A DNA stretch of 64,000 nt from VRUE01 sp035605695 (GCA_035605695.1 DATNGZ010000050.1:7353-71352), one strand, 5' to 3'. Positions 24,172 through 32,832 are shown, counted from the first letter of the stretch. Made by a program: numbers and translations. Notes: generated by a model not told the origin, from the letters alone.

Positions 24172-25128
24172 TTGCTGAGCCGTGCAGGGGCGCGCCGCTA
24201 CTGGTTGATCTGGGCGGCGGTGATCCCCATCGTGATCTGGACCGCGATCCGCCTCTTCGGCCTGGAGGGCGGCTACCCCCTGGTCGCGATGATGGCCTTC
24301 ACTCCCTATGTGGCGATCGCGGCGCTGCTCGTCGCCGGAGTGGCAGTGGCGCTGCGCAACTGGGCTGCCGCGACGGTTGCAACCGTGACGATGCTCTGCC
24401 TTGCAAGCGTGGTCCTGCCGCGGACGATCGGCAGCAATACCGCGCAGGCTGCGGGGCATGAGACGCTGACCGTGCTCTCGACCAACATCCACCACGGCAC
24501 CGCCGATCCCGCTGCGGTCGTCGCCCTGGTTGATCGCTATCGGCCCGACCTGCTCAGCGTGCAGGAGCTGACCCCCGCCTTCGCCGCAGAGCTAAAGCGG
24601 GCCGGGATCGGCAGGCGCCTACCGCAGTCGATGCTGCTGGTCCACCGCAGCGCCAGCGGCGCCGGCCTCTACTCGCGGCTGCCGTTGACGCCGCTGTCCC
24701 GCCAGACCCGCTTCTTCTTCCGCATGCCGCGGGCGGCCCTGACCATGCCCAGCGGTCGGCGGTTGCGCGTGATTGGCGTTCACCCCTATCCGCCGCTGAG
24801 CAGCCACGACGGTGTCTGGCAGGCCGCGCTGGAGAGCCTGCCGAGCGCGGGCGAGGGCATACCTTGGGTGCTGGTCGGCGACTTCAACGGGACCTTGGAT
24901 CAGGCCGAGTTCCGCGATGTCGTCGACCGCGGCTACGCCGATGCCGGCGACGTCACCGGCAAGGGCCTCGAGCCGACCTTCCCGACGATGGGCCACAGGT
25001 TGTTGCCGCCGTCAATCGCGATCGACCACGTGCTCGCCGACCGCCGCCTCGGCATTGCCGACTACGGAGTGGTCGACCTGCCGGGCAGCGATCACCGGGC
25101 GATCCACGCGGAGCTGGTGCTGCCTTAG
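24172..25128 (+). CDS. Membrane-anchored endonuclease/exonuclease/phosphatase (EEP) family protein
   Basis: 318 residues from TTG 24172. Three hydrophobic segments occupy residues 10-90, and the EEP domain follows outside the membrane. Catalytic motifs: VLSTNIHHG (first Asn), LLSVQELTPAF (Glu), VIGVHPYPP (His), VLVGDFNGTLD (Asp/Asn) and GSDHRAIHAELV (terminal Asp-His). Substrates may be phosphodiesters or sphingolipid-like molecules. The 3' end overlaps the convergent SpoIID-like gene by 4 bases. Confidence 0.82.
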   Translation: MLSRAGARRYWLIWAAVIPIVIWTAIRLFGLEGGYPLVAMMAFTPYVAIAALLVAGVAVALRNWAAATVATVTMLCLASVVLPRTIGSNTAQAAGHETLTVLSTNIHHGTADPAAVVALVDRYRPDLLSVQELTPAFAAELKRAGIGRRLPQSMLLVHRSASGAGLYSRLPLTPLSRQTRFFFRMPRAALTMPSGRRLRVIGVHPYPPLSSHDGVWQAALESLPSAGEGIPWVLVGDFNGTLDQAEFRDVVDRGYADAGDVTGKGLEPTFPTMGHRLLPPSIAIDHVLADRRLGIADYGVVDLPGSDHRAIHAELVLP

Positions 25129-26336
25129 CCTGTCCCGGCGCCGCCGACAGGCCCGGACGGCTCGGTGCCTTTGGCGCCTTCCTCGGTTTCGCCACCACCG
25201 ACGGCTTTGCCGTTGACGACCTTGACGAAGCTCATCCAGTCGCTGTACGTCCCGAGCGCGGCCTCGAGCTGGTCGCCGCGGGCTTTGGTAACGCCGCCGG
25301 TTCCGTAAAGCTTTGCCCAGATGATCCGGGGGGAGACCCCGCGCTGGGTGGTCACGACCTTCTTCAGCGAGCCGTCGAGGTAGCTGCCCAGCTTCGAGCT
25401 GATTTCGGACCCCGAGAATTTGAGCGTCCAGTCGTGCAGCGGGCAGTAGTAGTCGTAGGGGTCGGGGACGCCGACGAGGTAGGGGATCGAGGGGCCGAAG
25501 AAGACGTTCTGGACGCTCTCGGTGTGGCCGCCCGAGCAGGCGGAGAAATAGGTTTCGGCGATGTTGCCGCCGTACATCAGGACCTGGCCGCGGGTCGCGT
25601 CGGCCGCGGCGTTGGTCGTGGCCGTCTCGCTGGCGAGGCCCTCGTAGACCTGGCTGCGGGTGTCGTTGTAGAGGCCGAAGCCGTTGCCGCCGACGCTGAC
25701 GCTGAGGGCGAAGGAGCGGGCCGCCACCGCCTGGGCTTCCAGCGCCGCCGCGGGCCAGGAGGGCGGCGACTCGTTCGGAATCACTCCCTTCACGTATTGG
25801 TCGACGGGCAGCGCGTTGATCACGTTGAGCGCGCCGGCGTCGCTGGCGGTCGGCACTACCTCGAGCGCGCCGCGGTAGTCGCCGATGCCGGCGATCGCGA
25901 CGCGCCCATGGCCGGCGGCGCGCAGCTTGCCGTCGCAGTCGGCTATCGGCGCCCCGGCGGCGCTGCGCAGCTTGACGCTGGAGCCGGCCCGGTGTGCCCC
26001 ATAGGTGCGGCTTGGGTCGAGCGCTTGCCCGCAGGCGCTGGTGGCGCCGCTGAAGCCGACGTCACTGCCTGAGATATCGAGCAGGACGCGGACAATCCGC
26101 ACCCCGTCGACCTGTCCGACGCTCGTTCCCGAGTAATAGTGGCCGAGGATGAAGCGGTAGTCCTTGCCGTGCTTGGCGTAGCCGTAGGCGCCGTACTGGC
26201 TCAGGCCGACACCGTGGCCGAAGCCGTGCCCCTTGACCAGCCAGGAGACGCTCGCGCCGGCCGCGGGCGCGAGGGCAAGGACGGCCACGACGGTGATGAG
26301 AAAGGCTCGAAGGGCTGTGCGCGGGATAGCAGACAT
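25125..26336 (-). CDS. Secreted SpoIID/LytB-domain protein
   Basis: 403 residues from ATG 26334-26336. There is a signal peptide (AFLITVVAVLALAPAAGASV) and then GHGFGHGVGLSQYGAYGYA, a SpoIID-type repeat placed at the N-terminus. The SpoIID core is VINALPVDQYVKGVIPNESPPSWPAAALEAQAVAARSFAL, with further signature parts TRSQVYEG and FSACSGGHTESVQNVF. SpoIID lytic transglycosylases cut denuded glycan strands. Non-sporulating actinobacteria also carry such wall enzymes. Confidence 0.9.
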   Translation of the reverse strand: MSAIPRTALRAFLITVVAVLALAPAAGASVSWLVKGHGFGHGVGLSQYGAYGYAKHGKDYRFILGHYYSGTSVGQVDGVRIVRVLLDISGSDVGFSGATSACGQALDPSRTYGAHRAGSSVKLRSAAGAPIADCDGKLRAAGHGRVAIAGIGDYRGALEVVPTASDAGALNVINALPVDQYVKGVIPNESPPSWPAAALEAQAVAARSFALSVSVGGNGFGLYNDTRSQVYEGLASETATTNAAADATRGQVLMYGGNIAETYFSACSGGHTESVQNVFFGPSIPYLVGVPDPYDYYCPLHDWTLKFSGSEISSKLGSYLDGSLKKVVTTQRGVSPRIIWAKLYGTGGVTKARGDQLEAALGTYSDWMSFVKVVNGKAVGGGETEEGAKGTEPSGPVGGAGTG

Positions 26337-26415
26337 CTCTCGGATCAACAGATTCGCCTTGCGCGAGTCGCGGCCTGCTCTAGGCTGAAATCAAGCGACC
26401 AAAAGGAGTCCAGGC

Positions 26416-27858
26416 ATGGCAACGCAGACGGTGAAGGCGGTCGATCACAAGCTCCTCGCCGCGGGCGAGTGGATCGAGACCGGCGAGTGGGGAGAGGTGC
26501 GCAGCCCCTACGATGGGACCACCGTCGGCCGGGTCGCCGAAGGCGACGCAGCGCTGGTCGACCGCGCCGCCAAAGCCGCGCAGGAGGCCTTCGAGTCAGC
26601 CGCCTTTCCCCAGCACGACCGCGCCGCCGTGCTCGACCGCGCCGCCCACCTGGTCGGCGAGCGGACCGAGGAGTTGGCGCTGACGATCGCCGCCGAGGCC
26701 GGCAAGCCGCTGAAGACGGCCACGGTCGAGGCCGAACGCTGCGTCGACACCTTGACCTTCTCGGCGACCGAGGCGCGCAAGCTGACCGGCGGCACGGTGC
26801 CGATGGAGGCCTCGCCGGCAGGGGCCGGCAAGCTCGGCGTGATGCTGCGCGTGCCCTTCGGGGTGGTAGGCGCGATCAGTCCCTTCAACTTCCCGCTCAA
26901 CTTGGTCGCCCACAAGCTCGGCCCAGCGATCGCCGCCGGCAACGCGGTCGTGCTCAAGCCGGCCGGGCAGACGCCGATCTCGGCTCTGAAGCTGGCGCAG
27001 ATCCTCAGCGAGGCGGGGTTGCCCGACGGCTGGCTCAGCGTCATCCCCGGGCCCGGTTCGGAGGTCGGCAACGCGATCGTCGAGCACGAGCTGACCCGCG
27101 CGCTCAGCTTCACCGGTTCGGCCGGGGTCGGCTGGGGGATCCGCAGCAAAGTCCCGCACAAGAAGGTCAACCTCGAGCTCGGCTCCAACGCGCCGCTGGT
27201 CGTCCACGCCGACGGCGACTGGGAGACGGCGGCCGACAAGGCTCAGATCCACGCTTTCTCCCACGCCGGTCAGAGCTGCATCTCGATCCAGCGGATGCTG
27301 ATCCACGAGCAGATCGCCGATGCCTTCACCGCGCGCCTGATCGCCAACGTCGAGAAGCTGACCGTCGGCGATCCGCTTGACCCGGATACCGATGTCGGTC
27401 CGCTGATCACCGGCGAGGACCGCGATCGGGTCAAGCAGTGGATCGACGACGCGGTCGGCGCCGGCGCCGAGCTGCTTTGCGGCGGCGAGCTGGCCGACGA
27501 GGGCCGCTGCCTGGCGCCGACCCTGCTCGGCGCCCCGCCTCGCGACGCCAAGGTCTGGTGCGAGGAGATCTTCGGCCCGGTGGCGACGATCGACCGCTTT
27601 ACGGACTTCGGCGCGGCGCTGCAGTCGGCCAATGACTCGAAGTTCGGCCTGCAGGCCGGCGTCTTCACCAGCGATATCGGCCGCGGCCTCGAGGCGGCCC
27701 GCACCCTTGAGTTCGGCGGCGTCCTGATCAATGAGGTGCCGACCTTCCGCGCCGACCAGATGCCCTACGGCGGCGTCAAGGACTCGGGCAACACTCGCGA
27801 GGGCCCAGCCTTCGCCGTGCAGGAGCTGACCGAGGAGCGCTTCATCACGCTCCAGTAG
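26416..27858 (+). CDS. Aldehyde dehydrogenase family protein
   Basis: 480 residues. Motifs: FGVVGAISPFNFPLNL, LKPAGQTPIS, FTGSAGVGWGI, LELGSNAPLVV (general base Glu), HAGQSCISIQR (nucleophile Cys) and CEEIFGPVATI. The C-terminus is DQMPYGGVKDSGNTREGP. A Shine-Dalgarno (AAAGGAG) lies 10 bases upstream of ATG 26416. Related enzymes act on glyceraldehyde-3-phosphate or lactaldehyde-type substrates, but specificity is not readable here. Confidence 0.9.
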   Translation: MATQTVKAVDHKLLAAGEWIETGEWGEVRSPYDGTTVGRVAEGDAALVDRAAKAAQEAFESAAFPQHDRAAVLDRAAHLVGERTEELALTIAAEAGKPLKTATVEAERCVDTLTFSATEARKLTGGTVPMEASPAGAGKLGVMLRVPFGVVGAISPFNFPLNLVAHKLGPAIAAGNAVVLKPAGQTPISALKLAQILSEAGLPDGWLSVIPGPGSEVGNAIVEHELTRALSFTGSAGVGWGIRSKVPHKKVNLELGSNAPLVVHADGDWETAADKAQIHAFSHAGQSCISIQRMLIHEQIADAFTARLIANVEKLTVGDPLDPDTDVGPLITGEDRDRVKQWIDDAVGAGAELLCGGELADEGRCLAPTLLGAPPRDAKVWCEEIFGPVATIDRFTDFGAALQSANDSKFGLQAGVFTSDIGRGLEAARTLEFGGVLINEVPTFRADQMPYGGVKDSGNTREGPAFAVQELTEERFITLQ

Positions 27859-27924
27859 TTCAACTCTCCAGTAGTAAAAATTGGGTACCCTCTCTCCAAT
27901 CCAGCGAGCAAAGGGAGAGACGAG

Positions 27925-29802
27925 ATGAAGCTGCGCGGAGTATTGGCCCGAGCGGGTGCCGCCCTGGGAGTCCTTGCGATGTCCTTGGCAATGGCCGCCG
28001 CGGGCAGCGCGGCCGTATCGGATACGGAAGGGCAGACGACGCTTGAACAGCGGGTCGTCCCGGCCGCGTCCGGTGCTTATCGCTTCCTTCAGCTCGGCGA
28101 AGGCGAGCCCTACACGGTGCGCGAAGAACTGGCCAGCGCTAACCCGAGCCGGACTGAAACCCGCACCTCGCTTTCTTACTTCGGCCAGCTCTCGGACTTC
28201 CAGCTTGCCGACGAGGAGTCGCCCGCGCGGCTCGAGATCATCGACCCACTCTCGACCCCACTGAACCTTCCCTTCGGCGCGGCCTGGCGCCCCTGGGAGG
28301 CGCTCGAGCCCCAGATCGATGACTCGATGATCCGCCAGATGGACCAGTTCGCGACAGCCGCCCCGGTCGCCGACGGCAGCGGCTCGCACCCGCCGATGGA
28401 CTTCACGATCGACACCGGTGACTCCGCCGACAACCAGCAGCTCAACGAGACGGAATGGGTGCGGACCCTGCTCGAGGGTGGCACGCTGAACCCCAACAGC
28501 GGCGTCGACAAGAAAAAATATTCGAACCTGCTCTGCCCGAACCTGCTGGTGCCAGGCGCCGCCGAGGCCGCCCGCTACACCGGCGTACAGGATTACAACG
28601 ACTACTTCGAGGGCATCTTCCCGGAGTTCTACGACCCCAACAGCCCGGCCGGACCGCACGCCGCCTGGCCCAAATACCCGGGGCTGATGGACAAGGCGCA
28701 GCAGCCCTTCACCGCCGCCGGGCTCGACGTTCCCTCTTACGTCGCCTTCGGCAACCACGACGCGCTGGTGCAGGGCAACGCCGCGGCGAATGCCGCTTTT
28801 GAGCAGGTCGCGACGGGCTGCCTGAAGCCGATCGGGCCGGTGCCGAACCCCGAAAACGCCCCGGCGCTGCTGAGCTCGCTACTCAACCCGACGAACCTGC
28901 TTACCACCCTGCTGACCAACCCCAAAAACCTGATCATCGTGCCGGGCGACCCGAAGCGCCAGTCGGTCTCCAAGAAGCAATACAAGGACGTCTTCAAGAC
29001 CGGCAGCCAGGCCGACGGACACGGTTTCGACTACATCGAAGCGGCGCAGGAAACGGCCTCGAAAGGCGCCGCCGGCTACTACTCCTGGAGCCCAGAGCCG
29101 GGGATGCGGTTCATCGCCCTCGACACAGTCGCCGAGGCCGGCACGATCGTCACCCCGACCGGTCACTTCACCGCCGACGGCAACATCGACGATCCCCAGT
29201 TCAAATGGCTGAAAGGACAGCTGGAAGCGGCGACCGCGGCTAAAGAACTGGTCGTGCTCTTCAGCCACCACGCGCCGGAGAGCCTCACCGCCGACGCCGC
29301 CGACGAGCTGGCGCCGCCGTGCCTGCTCAACGATGCCCACGGCCATGACATCAACCCCGGCTGCGACCTCGACCCGCGCAACTCTCAGCCGATCCACCTC
29401 GAGGCCGACACGGTCGAACTCCTGCACAAATTCCCCAACGTGATCGCCTGGGTCGCCGGTCACTCGCACATCAACGTCGTCGATCCCTTCCCCAATCCCA
29501 GCGGGCCGGGCGGCTTCTGGAGCATCCGCGTCGCCGCTGAGGCCGATTGGCCGCAGCAAAGCCGCCTGCTCCAGGTCTTCGACAACCACGACGGCACGCT
29601 CTCGATCTTCGGCACGATCGTCGACCACGTCGGCCAGTCGGTCGCTCCGCCTCCTGGAACGGCCGCAAGCGGCATGGATCTAAACGACCTCGCCTCGGTC
29701 GGCAGGACCATGAGCTTCAACGACCTCCAGTCCGGAGCTCCCGAAGGAGAAGGGGAAGCTCAAGACCGCAACGTGGAGCTCCTCGTCCCGGACCCCCGTT
29801 AG
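27925..29802 (+). CDS. Secreted metallophosphoesterase
   Basis: 625 residues with signal peptide (VLAMSLAMAAAGSAAV) and calcineurin-like metal motifs: SQLSD-type start in YFGQLSDFQLAD, FTIDTGDSADN, VAFGNHDALVQ, VVLFSHHAP and WVAGHSHINVV. It belongs with the large actinobacterial phosphoesterases secreted to the surface. The start is well marked by AAAGGGAGAGACGAG. It ends 20 bases before palindromic element C2, across which it faces fumC. Confidence 0.88.
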   Translation: MKLRGVLARAGAALGVLAMSLAMAAAGSAAVSDTEGQTTLEQRVVPAASGAYRFLQLGEGEPYTVREELASANPSRTETRTSLSYFGQLSDFQLADEESPARLEIIDPLSTPLNLPFGAAWRPWEALEPQIDDSMIRQMDQFATAAPVADGSGSHPPMDFTIDTGDSADNQQLNETEWVRTLLEGGTLNPNSGVDKKKYSNLLCPNLLVPGAAEAARYTGVQDYNDYFEGIFPEFYDPNSPAGPHAAWPKYPGLMDKAQQPFTAAGLDVPSYVAFGNHDALVQGNAAANAAFEQVATGCLKPIGPVPNPENAPALLSSLLNPTNLLTTLLTNPKNLIIVPGDPKRQSVSKKQYKDVFKTGSQADGHGFDYIEAAQETASKGAAGYYSWSPEPGMRFIALDTVAEAGTIVTPTGHFTADGNIDDPQFKWLKGQLEAATAAKELVVLFSHHAPESLTADAADELAPPCLLNDAHGHDINPGCDLDPRNSQPIHLEADTVELLHKFPNVIAWVAGHSHINVVDPFPNPSGPGGFWSIRVAAEADWPQQSRLLQVFDNHDGTLSIFGTIVDHVGQSVAPPPGTAASGMDLNDLASVGRTMSFNDLQSGAPEGEGEAQDRNVELLVPDPR

Positions 29803-29821
29803 GACAAGGCCGTATTGGGAA

Positions 29822-29903
29822 GGGAGGCGGGGAGGCCCCTCCCAGGACACTCAACCGCGAGCCATAGGCGAGCGGTGTCCTGGGAGGGGCCTCCCCGCCT
29901 CCC
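29822..29903. repeat. Palindromic element C2 with perfect 29-bp arms between convergent genes
   Basis: Arms 29822-29850 and 29875-29903 are exactly complementary (GGGAGGCGGGGAGGCCCC and GGGGCCTCCCCGCCTCCC are parts). The 24-base interior, read on the minus strand, is CGCTCGCCTATGGC then TCGCGGTTGA, close to parts of the C1 interior. It is a likely bidirectional terminator for the phosphoesterase and fumC, and the fumC stop codon lies 1 base beyond it. Confidence 0.75.
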
Positions 29904-29904
29904 C

Positions 29905-31218
29905 CTACTCATGTGGTCGAGCCATCCGCCGGTGGTCCAGCGCCTCCTCGAGCACCGCCGGCTCAACTCCTTGCTCGAGCGCGACCTCCCTCAGCGAGCG
30001 CCCCGACTCCGCCGCCACCTTGACGATGTCGGCGGCGCGGTCGTAGCCGATGTGGGGATTGAGCGCGGTCGCCGTGGCCAGGGTCGCCTCGGCGTGGCGC
30101 GTCGTCATCTCCTCGTTGGCCTCGATCCCGGCGACGCACTTCTCACCCAGCAGGCGCGAGGCGGAGGCGAGCAGCTTGATCGAGTCGAGCAGGTTGCGGG
30201 CGATCAGCGGCACCCGCACGTTGAGCTCGAACTGGCCCTGGCTGCCGGCGACGGTGATCGCGGCGTCGTTGCCGATCACCTGGGCGGCGACCTGGATCAC
30301 GACCTCGGGGATCACCGGGTTGACCTTGCCCGGCATGATCGAGGAGCCCTTCTGCAGCTCCGGTAGGCGTAGCTCGGCGAGGCCGGCGCGCGGGCCCGAG
30401 CCCATCAGGGCAAGGTCATTGGCGATCTTGTTGAGCGAGACCGCGTAGACCTTGAGCGCGCCGGAGAGCTCGACCAGCGAGTCGCGGTTGCCCTGCGCCT
30501 CGAAGGGATCAAGCGGCTCGGAGATCTCCAGGCCGGTCTCGCCGGCGAGCTTTGCCCGCACCTTGGCGGCGAACTCGGGGTGGGTGTTGAGGCCGGTCCC
30601 GGTGGCGGTGCCACCGAGCGGGATCTGGCCGACCCGGCGCAGCGTCGCCTCAATCCGCTGCACGCCGAGGCGGACCTGCGCGGTGTAGCCGCCGAACTCC
30701 TGGCCGAGGGTGACTGGGACCGCGTCCATCAGGTGGGTGCGGCCGGCCTTGACCACGTCAGCGAACTGCGTCGCCTTGGCCTCCAACGCCGCCTCGAGAC
30801 CGCCCATCGCCGGCAGCAAGTCGTGGGTGACCTCGGCCAGCGCCGCCAGGTGCACGGCGGAGGGGAAGACGTCATTCGAGGACTGGCCCATGTTGACGTG
30901 GTCGTTGGCGTGGACCCCCTCGCCGGCGAGCTTGGCGATCACCTCGTTGGCGTTCATGTTCGAGGAGGTGCCGGAGCCGGTCTGGAAGACGTCGACCGGG
31001 AACTGGTCGTCGTGTTCGCCGGCGGCGATCGCGTCGCCGGCGGTGGCGATCTTCTCGGCGAGGTCCTTGTCGAGGCCGCCGAGCTCGCCGTTGACCGAGG
31101 CGGCGGCGCCCTTCAGCCGGCCAAGCCAGCGGACGACGGGAACCGGGACGCGCTCGCCCGAAACCGGAAAGTTGTCGACGGCCTTGGTGGTCTCGCCACC
31201 CCAGAGCTGCTCAGTCAA
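29905..31218 (-). CDS. fumC: Class II fumarate hydratase
   Basis: About 437 residues. The family signature GSSIMPGKVNPVIPE is present, with TGSGTSSNMNANEVIA, GQSSNDVFPSAVH (HV-type active-site loop) and GRTHLMDAVPVTLGQEFGGY. It hydrates fumarate to malate. I chose TTG 31216-31218 because GGAGG lies 8 bases before it; ATG 31231-31233 is in frame but has no ribosome-binding site. A cobalamin riboswitch lies upstream on the same strand, unusual for fumarase. Confidence 0.95.
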   Translation of the reverse strand: MTEQLWGGETTKAVDNFPVSGERVPVPVVRWLGRLKGAAASVNGELGGLDKDLAEKIATAGDAIAAGEHDDQFPVDVFQTGSGTSSNMNANEVIAKLAGEGVHANDHVNMGQSSNDVFPSAVHLAALAEVTHDLLPAMGGLEAALEAKATQFADVVKAGRTHLMDAVPVTLGQEFGGYTAQVRLGVQRIEATLRRVGQIPLGGTATGTGLNTHPEFAAKVRAKLAGETGLEISEPLDPFEAQGNRDSLVELSGALKVYAVSLNKIANDLALMGSGPRAGLAELRLPELQKGSSIMPGKVNPVIPEVVIQVAAQVIGNDAAITVAGSQGQFELNVRVPLIARNLLDSIKLLASASRLLGEKCVAGIEANEEMTTRHAEATLATATALNPHIGYDRAADIVKVAAESGRSLREVALEQGVEPAVLEEALDHRRMARPHE

Positions 31219-31258
31219 AGTCGTTGCCTCCATCGAAGTCGTGGTCGCCCCAGGGTAT

Positions 31259-31342
31259 TCAGCCGGGCCCACCGCTGGCGTTCCAGCCAAGCAGCTTTGT
31301 CTTCGTCGTCAGCCCATCGGGGGAATGCTCCGTGGCGTTCAT
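31259..31342 (-). CDS. Possible 27-residue leader ORF between the riboswitch and fumC
   Basis: It starts at ATG 31340-31342 and encodes MNATEHSPDGLTTKTKLL then GWNASGGPG. It lies between the riboswitch 3' end and the fumC start. There is no convincing Shine-Dalgarno, so it may be chance. Confidence 0.2.
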   Translation of the reverse strand: MNATEHSPDGLTTKTKLLGWNASGGPG

Positions 31343-31372
31343 CGCGCACAATCCGTGTCGAGTGAGCCGGCC

Positions 31373-31570
31373 GCCTAGTCGCGAGGCGAACCTCCCTTAC
31401 GACTCTCGGCCGGATATTCGGGCTCGGGATCGTCCTCCCTGACCACCCTTCCCGGACCTCAATCAGGTCCAGTGGGGCTATCGGTCAGTCGTGCACCCAC
31501 ACCGCTTCGCGTCAGCCCCCGATTCACACCGGAGTTCCCCGCGCCATGAGTCGGCGCCACGCTAACACGG
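31373..31570 (-). promoter_or_regulatory. Cobalamin (B12) riboswitch upstream of fumC
   Basis: On the minus strand, 5' to 3', the conserved blocks of the cobalamin aptamer appear in order: GGCGCC ... TGGCGCGGGGAAC, CCGGTGTGAATCGGGGGCTG, ACGCGAAGCGGTG, AGCCCCACTGG, a hairpin GGACC...GGTCC, GGGAAGG, and finally GAGCCCGAATATCCGGCC. These correspond to the GGGAA, GGTGAAAATCC, CTG-CCCGCAACGGT, GCCACTG, GGGAAGG and AGCC-GGAGACCTGCC blocks of the family. A possible expression-platform hairpin AGTCG...CGACT follows. The upstream lipoprotein gene ends 15 bases before it. The first sizeable gene downstream is fumC. Confidence 0.75.
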
Positions 31571-31584
31571 GCCGCGCAGGCGGC

Positions 31585-32055
31585 TCAGCCGCGGGCTCGA
31601 CCGGCGTCGAAGCCTTCGCGGTAGGTGCTGAGAAAGACGGCCGGCAGCGGGCGGTTGTCGGGGCTGTAGCGGGCGGCAGCGGCGAGGCGGCGGATCAGGT
31701 CGGCGTGAATTCCGTTGGTGCTATCGGCGCCTCGTTCCGCGGCGCCGAGGAGGTAGCCGAGCTGCAGGTTGGCATCGTTCCCCGGTTCGCTCCGCGCTTC
31801 GGCGTTGAGCCTGATCGCCGCCGTGACCATCGTCGTGCCGACGGTCGCGAGGTCGCCGGCCTGTTGGTTCTCGGCCAGGCATTCGCTGATCAGTGCCTCT
31901 CCGCGCAGCTTGACGACGCCCGGGGCTTTTGCCAGGGCCTTGAGGTAGGCGCCCGTCCCTTCCAGGCAGGCGACCGGCGTCGAGTCGCTTGGTTTGCCGC
32001 AGCCGACCACCGCAAGGAGGAGACCGGTGACCAGGATCGCGATCAACTTGCGCAT
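31585..32055 (-). CDS. Small putative lipoprotein
   Basis: 156 residues from ATG 32053-32055. MRKLIAILVTGLLLAVVGC is a lipoprotein signal with Cys near residue 19. The mature part is helical and acidic/neutral, with no recognised domain (VACLEGTGAYLKALAKAPG, LNAEARSEPGNDANLQLGYL). The stop lies 15 bases upstream of the cobalamin riboswitch, so read-through could join it to fumC. Confidence 0.7.
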   Translation of the reverse strand: MRKLIAILVTGLLLAVVGCGKPSDSTPVACLEGTGAYLKALAKAPGVVKLRGEALISECLAENQQAGDLATVGTTMVTAAIRLNAEARSEPGNDANLQLGYLLGAAERGADSTNGIHADLIRRLAAAARYSPDNRPLPAVFLSTYREGFDAGRARG

Positions 32056-32097
32056 CGGCGCCATCCTAAGACCGGAGCGCCCAGCCTCGGCAGGTGC

Positions 32098-32132
32098 AAC
32101 GTTTTGTCTCTCTATACGGGGGAGAAAACGTT
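32098..32132. repeat. Palindromic element E2
   Basis: Arms AACGTTTT (32098-32105) and AAAACGTT (32125-32132) enclose a 19-base loop with TCTCTATACGGGGG. Loop length and the CTATAC-G-G core match E1 at 11807. It sits between the lipoprotein start and the stop of the M15-like gene. Confidence 0.55.
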
Positions 32133-32145
32133 ACGCCGCGGCGAG

Positions 32146-32832
32146 TTAGTCGCCGCGGGGAGAAAGGCCGCCCGAGCGGACGCTTGAGATGCCGCCGGAG
32201 GGACCCGGCGGCGGCTTTGGCGGCGATTTGGGACGGGGGTGGCGCGGCTGGCGCGGCGTGACGCTGCCGGTGGGGAAGACTTCAACCCATTCGGCGAGTT
32301 CGTATCGGAGCGCCGGGGCGTGGTTCCAGGAGAGGTGGAGGTGATTGCCGCAGCCGTGGCCGGCGTCGCCGTCGTAGCCGATCCAGCGGAAGGGCAGGGC
32401 TGGTTTGTTCTGGACCGGCTCTGCCCAGAGGGCCAGCCGCGTGATCCCGGCCCAGGTGGCGTCGCATTTGCCGCTGGTGCCGTTCAGCGGCACGACGTCG
32501 ACGGCGAGGCCGTTGTAATGGTCCGACCCCCTGACGTGGCAGTTGTTGCAGCCGACGTGTTCGCCGTTGGGCAGCGGGCCGGAGTAGCCGTCGGTGACGT
32601 AGATCGAGAAGTGCTGGGCGAGCCAGCGCAGGTCAGGGACAATCCGGCTGTCGACCATGTCGTCTTCTTCGTGCGGGATCGCCGCCGGGATCGGCACGAT
32701 TTCACCGGGAACTTCAACGATGCGGGTGGATGTCGGCCCGGCGCTCGAAGAAGCCGCCGCCATCAAGCCGAGCGCCAGTACCGCTGCCAGCGTGAGCAGG
32801 GCCCGACCGATTTTCTCCGCTGCCGTTGTCAT
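32146..32832 (-). CDS. Secreted protein with M15 / hedgehog-like peptidase motifs
   Basis: 228 residues with signal peptide (LLTLAAVLALGLMAAASSSAG). Candidate zinc-site motifs SDHYNGLAVDVV (His...Asp) and GCGNHLHLSW (HLH) match the M15 D-Ala-D-Ala peptidase pattern. CNNCHVRG adds two Cys. The C-terminus is Pro/Lys-rich (PRHPRPKSPPKPPPGPSGG). A role in cell-wall peptide trimming is inferred. Start ATG 32830-32832; an ATG 12 bases upstream is also in frame. Confidence 0.55.
   Translation of the reverse strand: MTTAAEKIGRALLTLAAVLALGLMAAASSSAGPTSTRIVEVPGEIVPIPAAIPHEEDDMVDSRIVPDLRWLAQHFSIYVTDGYSGPLPNGEHVGCNNCHVRGSDHYNGLAVDVVPLNGTSGKCDATWAGITRLALWAEPVQNKPALPFRWIGYDGDAGHGCGNHLHLSWNHAPALRYELAEWVEVFPTGSVTPRQPRHPRPKSPPKPPPGPSGGISSVRSGGLSPRGD

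Noticed and set aside
27850..27890. Direct repeat CTCCAGTAGT before the phosphoesterase gene
   Set aside because: Only two short copies, one including the aldehyde dehydrogenase stop codon; too short to support a function.
26596..28758. 720-codon open frame on the minus strand
   Set aside because: It is antisense to an aldehyde dehydrogenase and a phosphoesterase with full motif sets. Val/Gly/Arg-rich composition is typical of GC-driven shadow frames.
31373..31570. TPP riboswitch or a small coding gene at this place
   Set aside because: The CTGAGA and thi-box core of TPP switches is absent, while GGGAA, CACTGG, GGGAAGG and AGCC-GAATA-CCGGCC fit cobalamin. No coding frame is supported.
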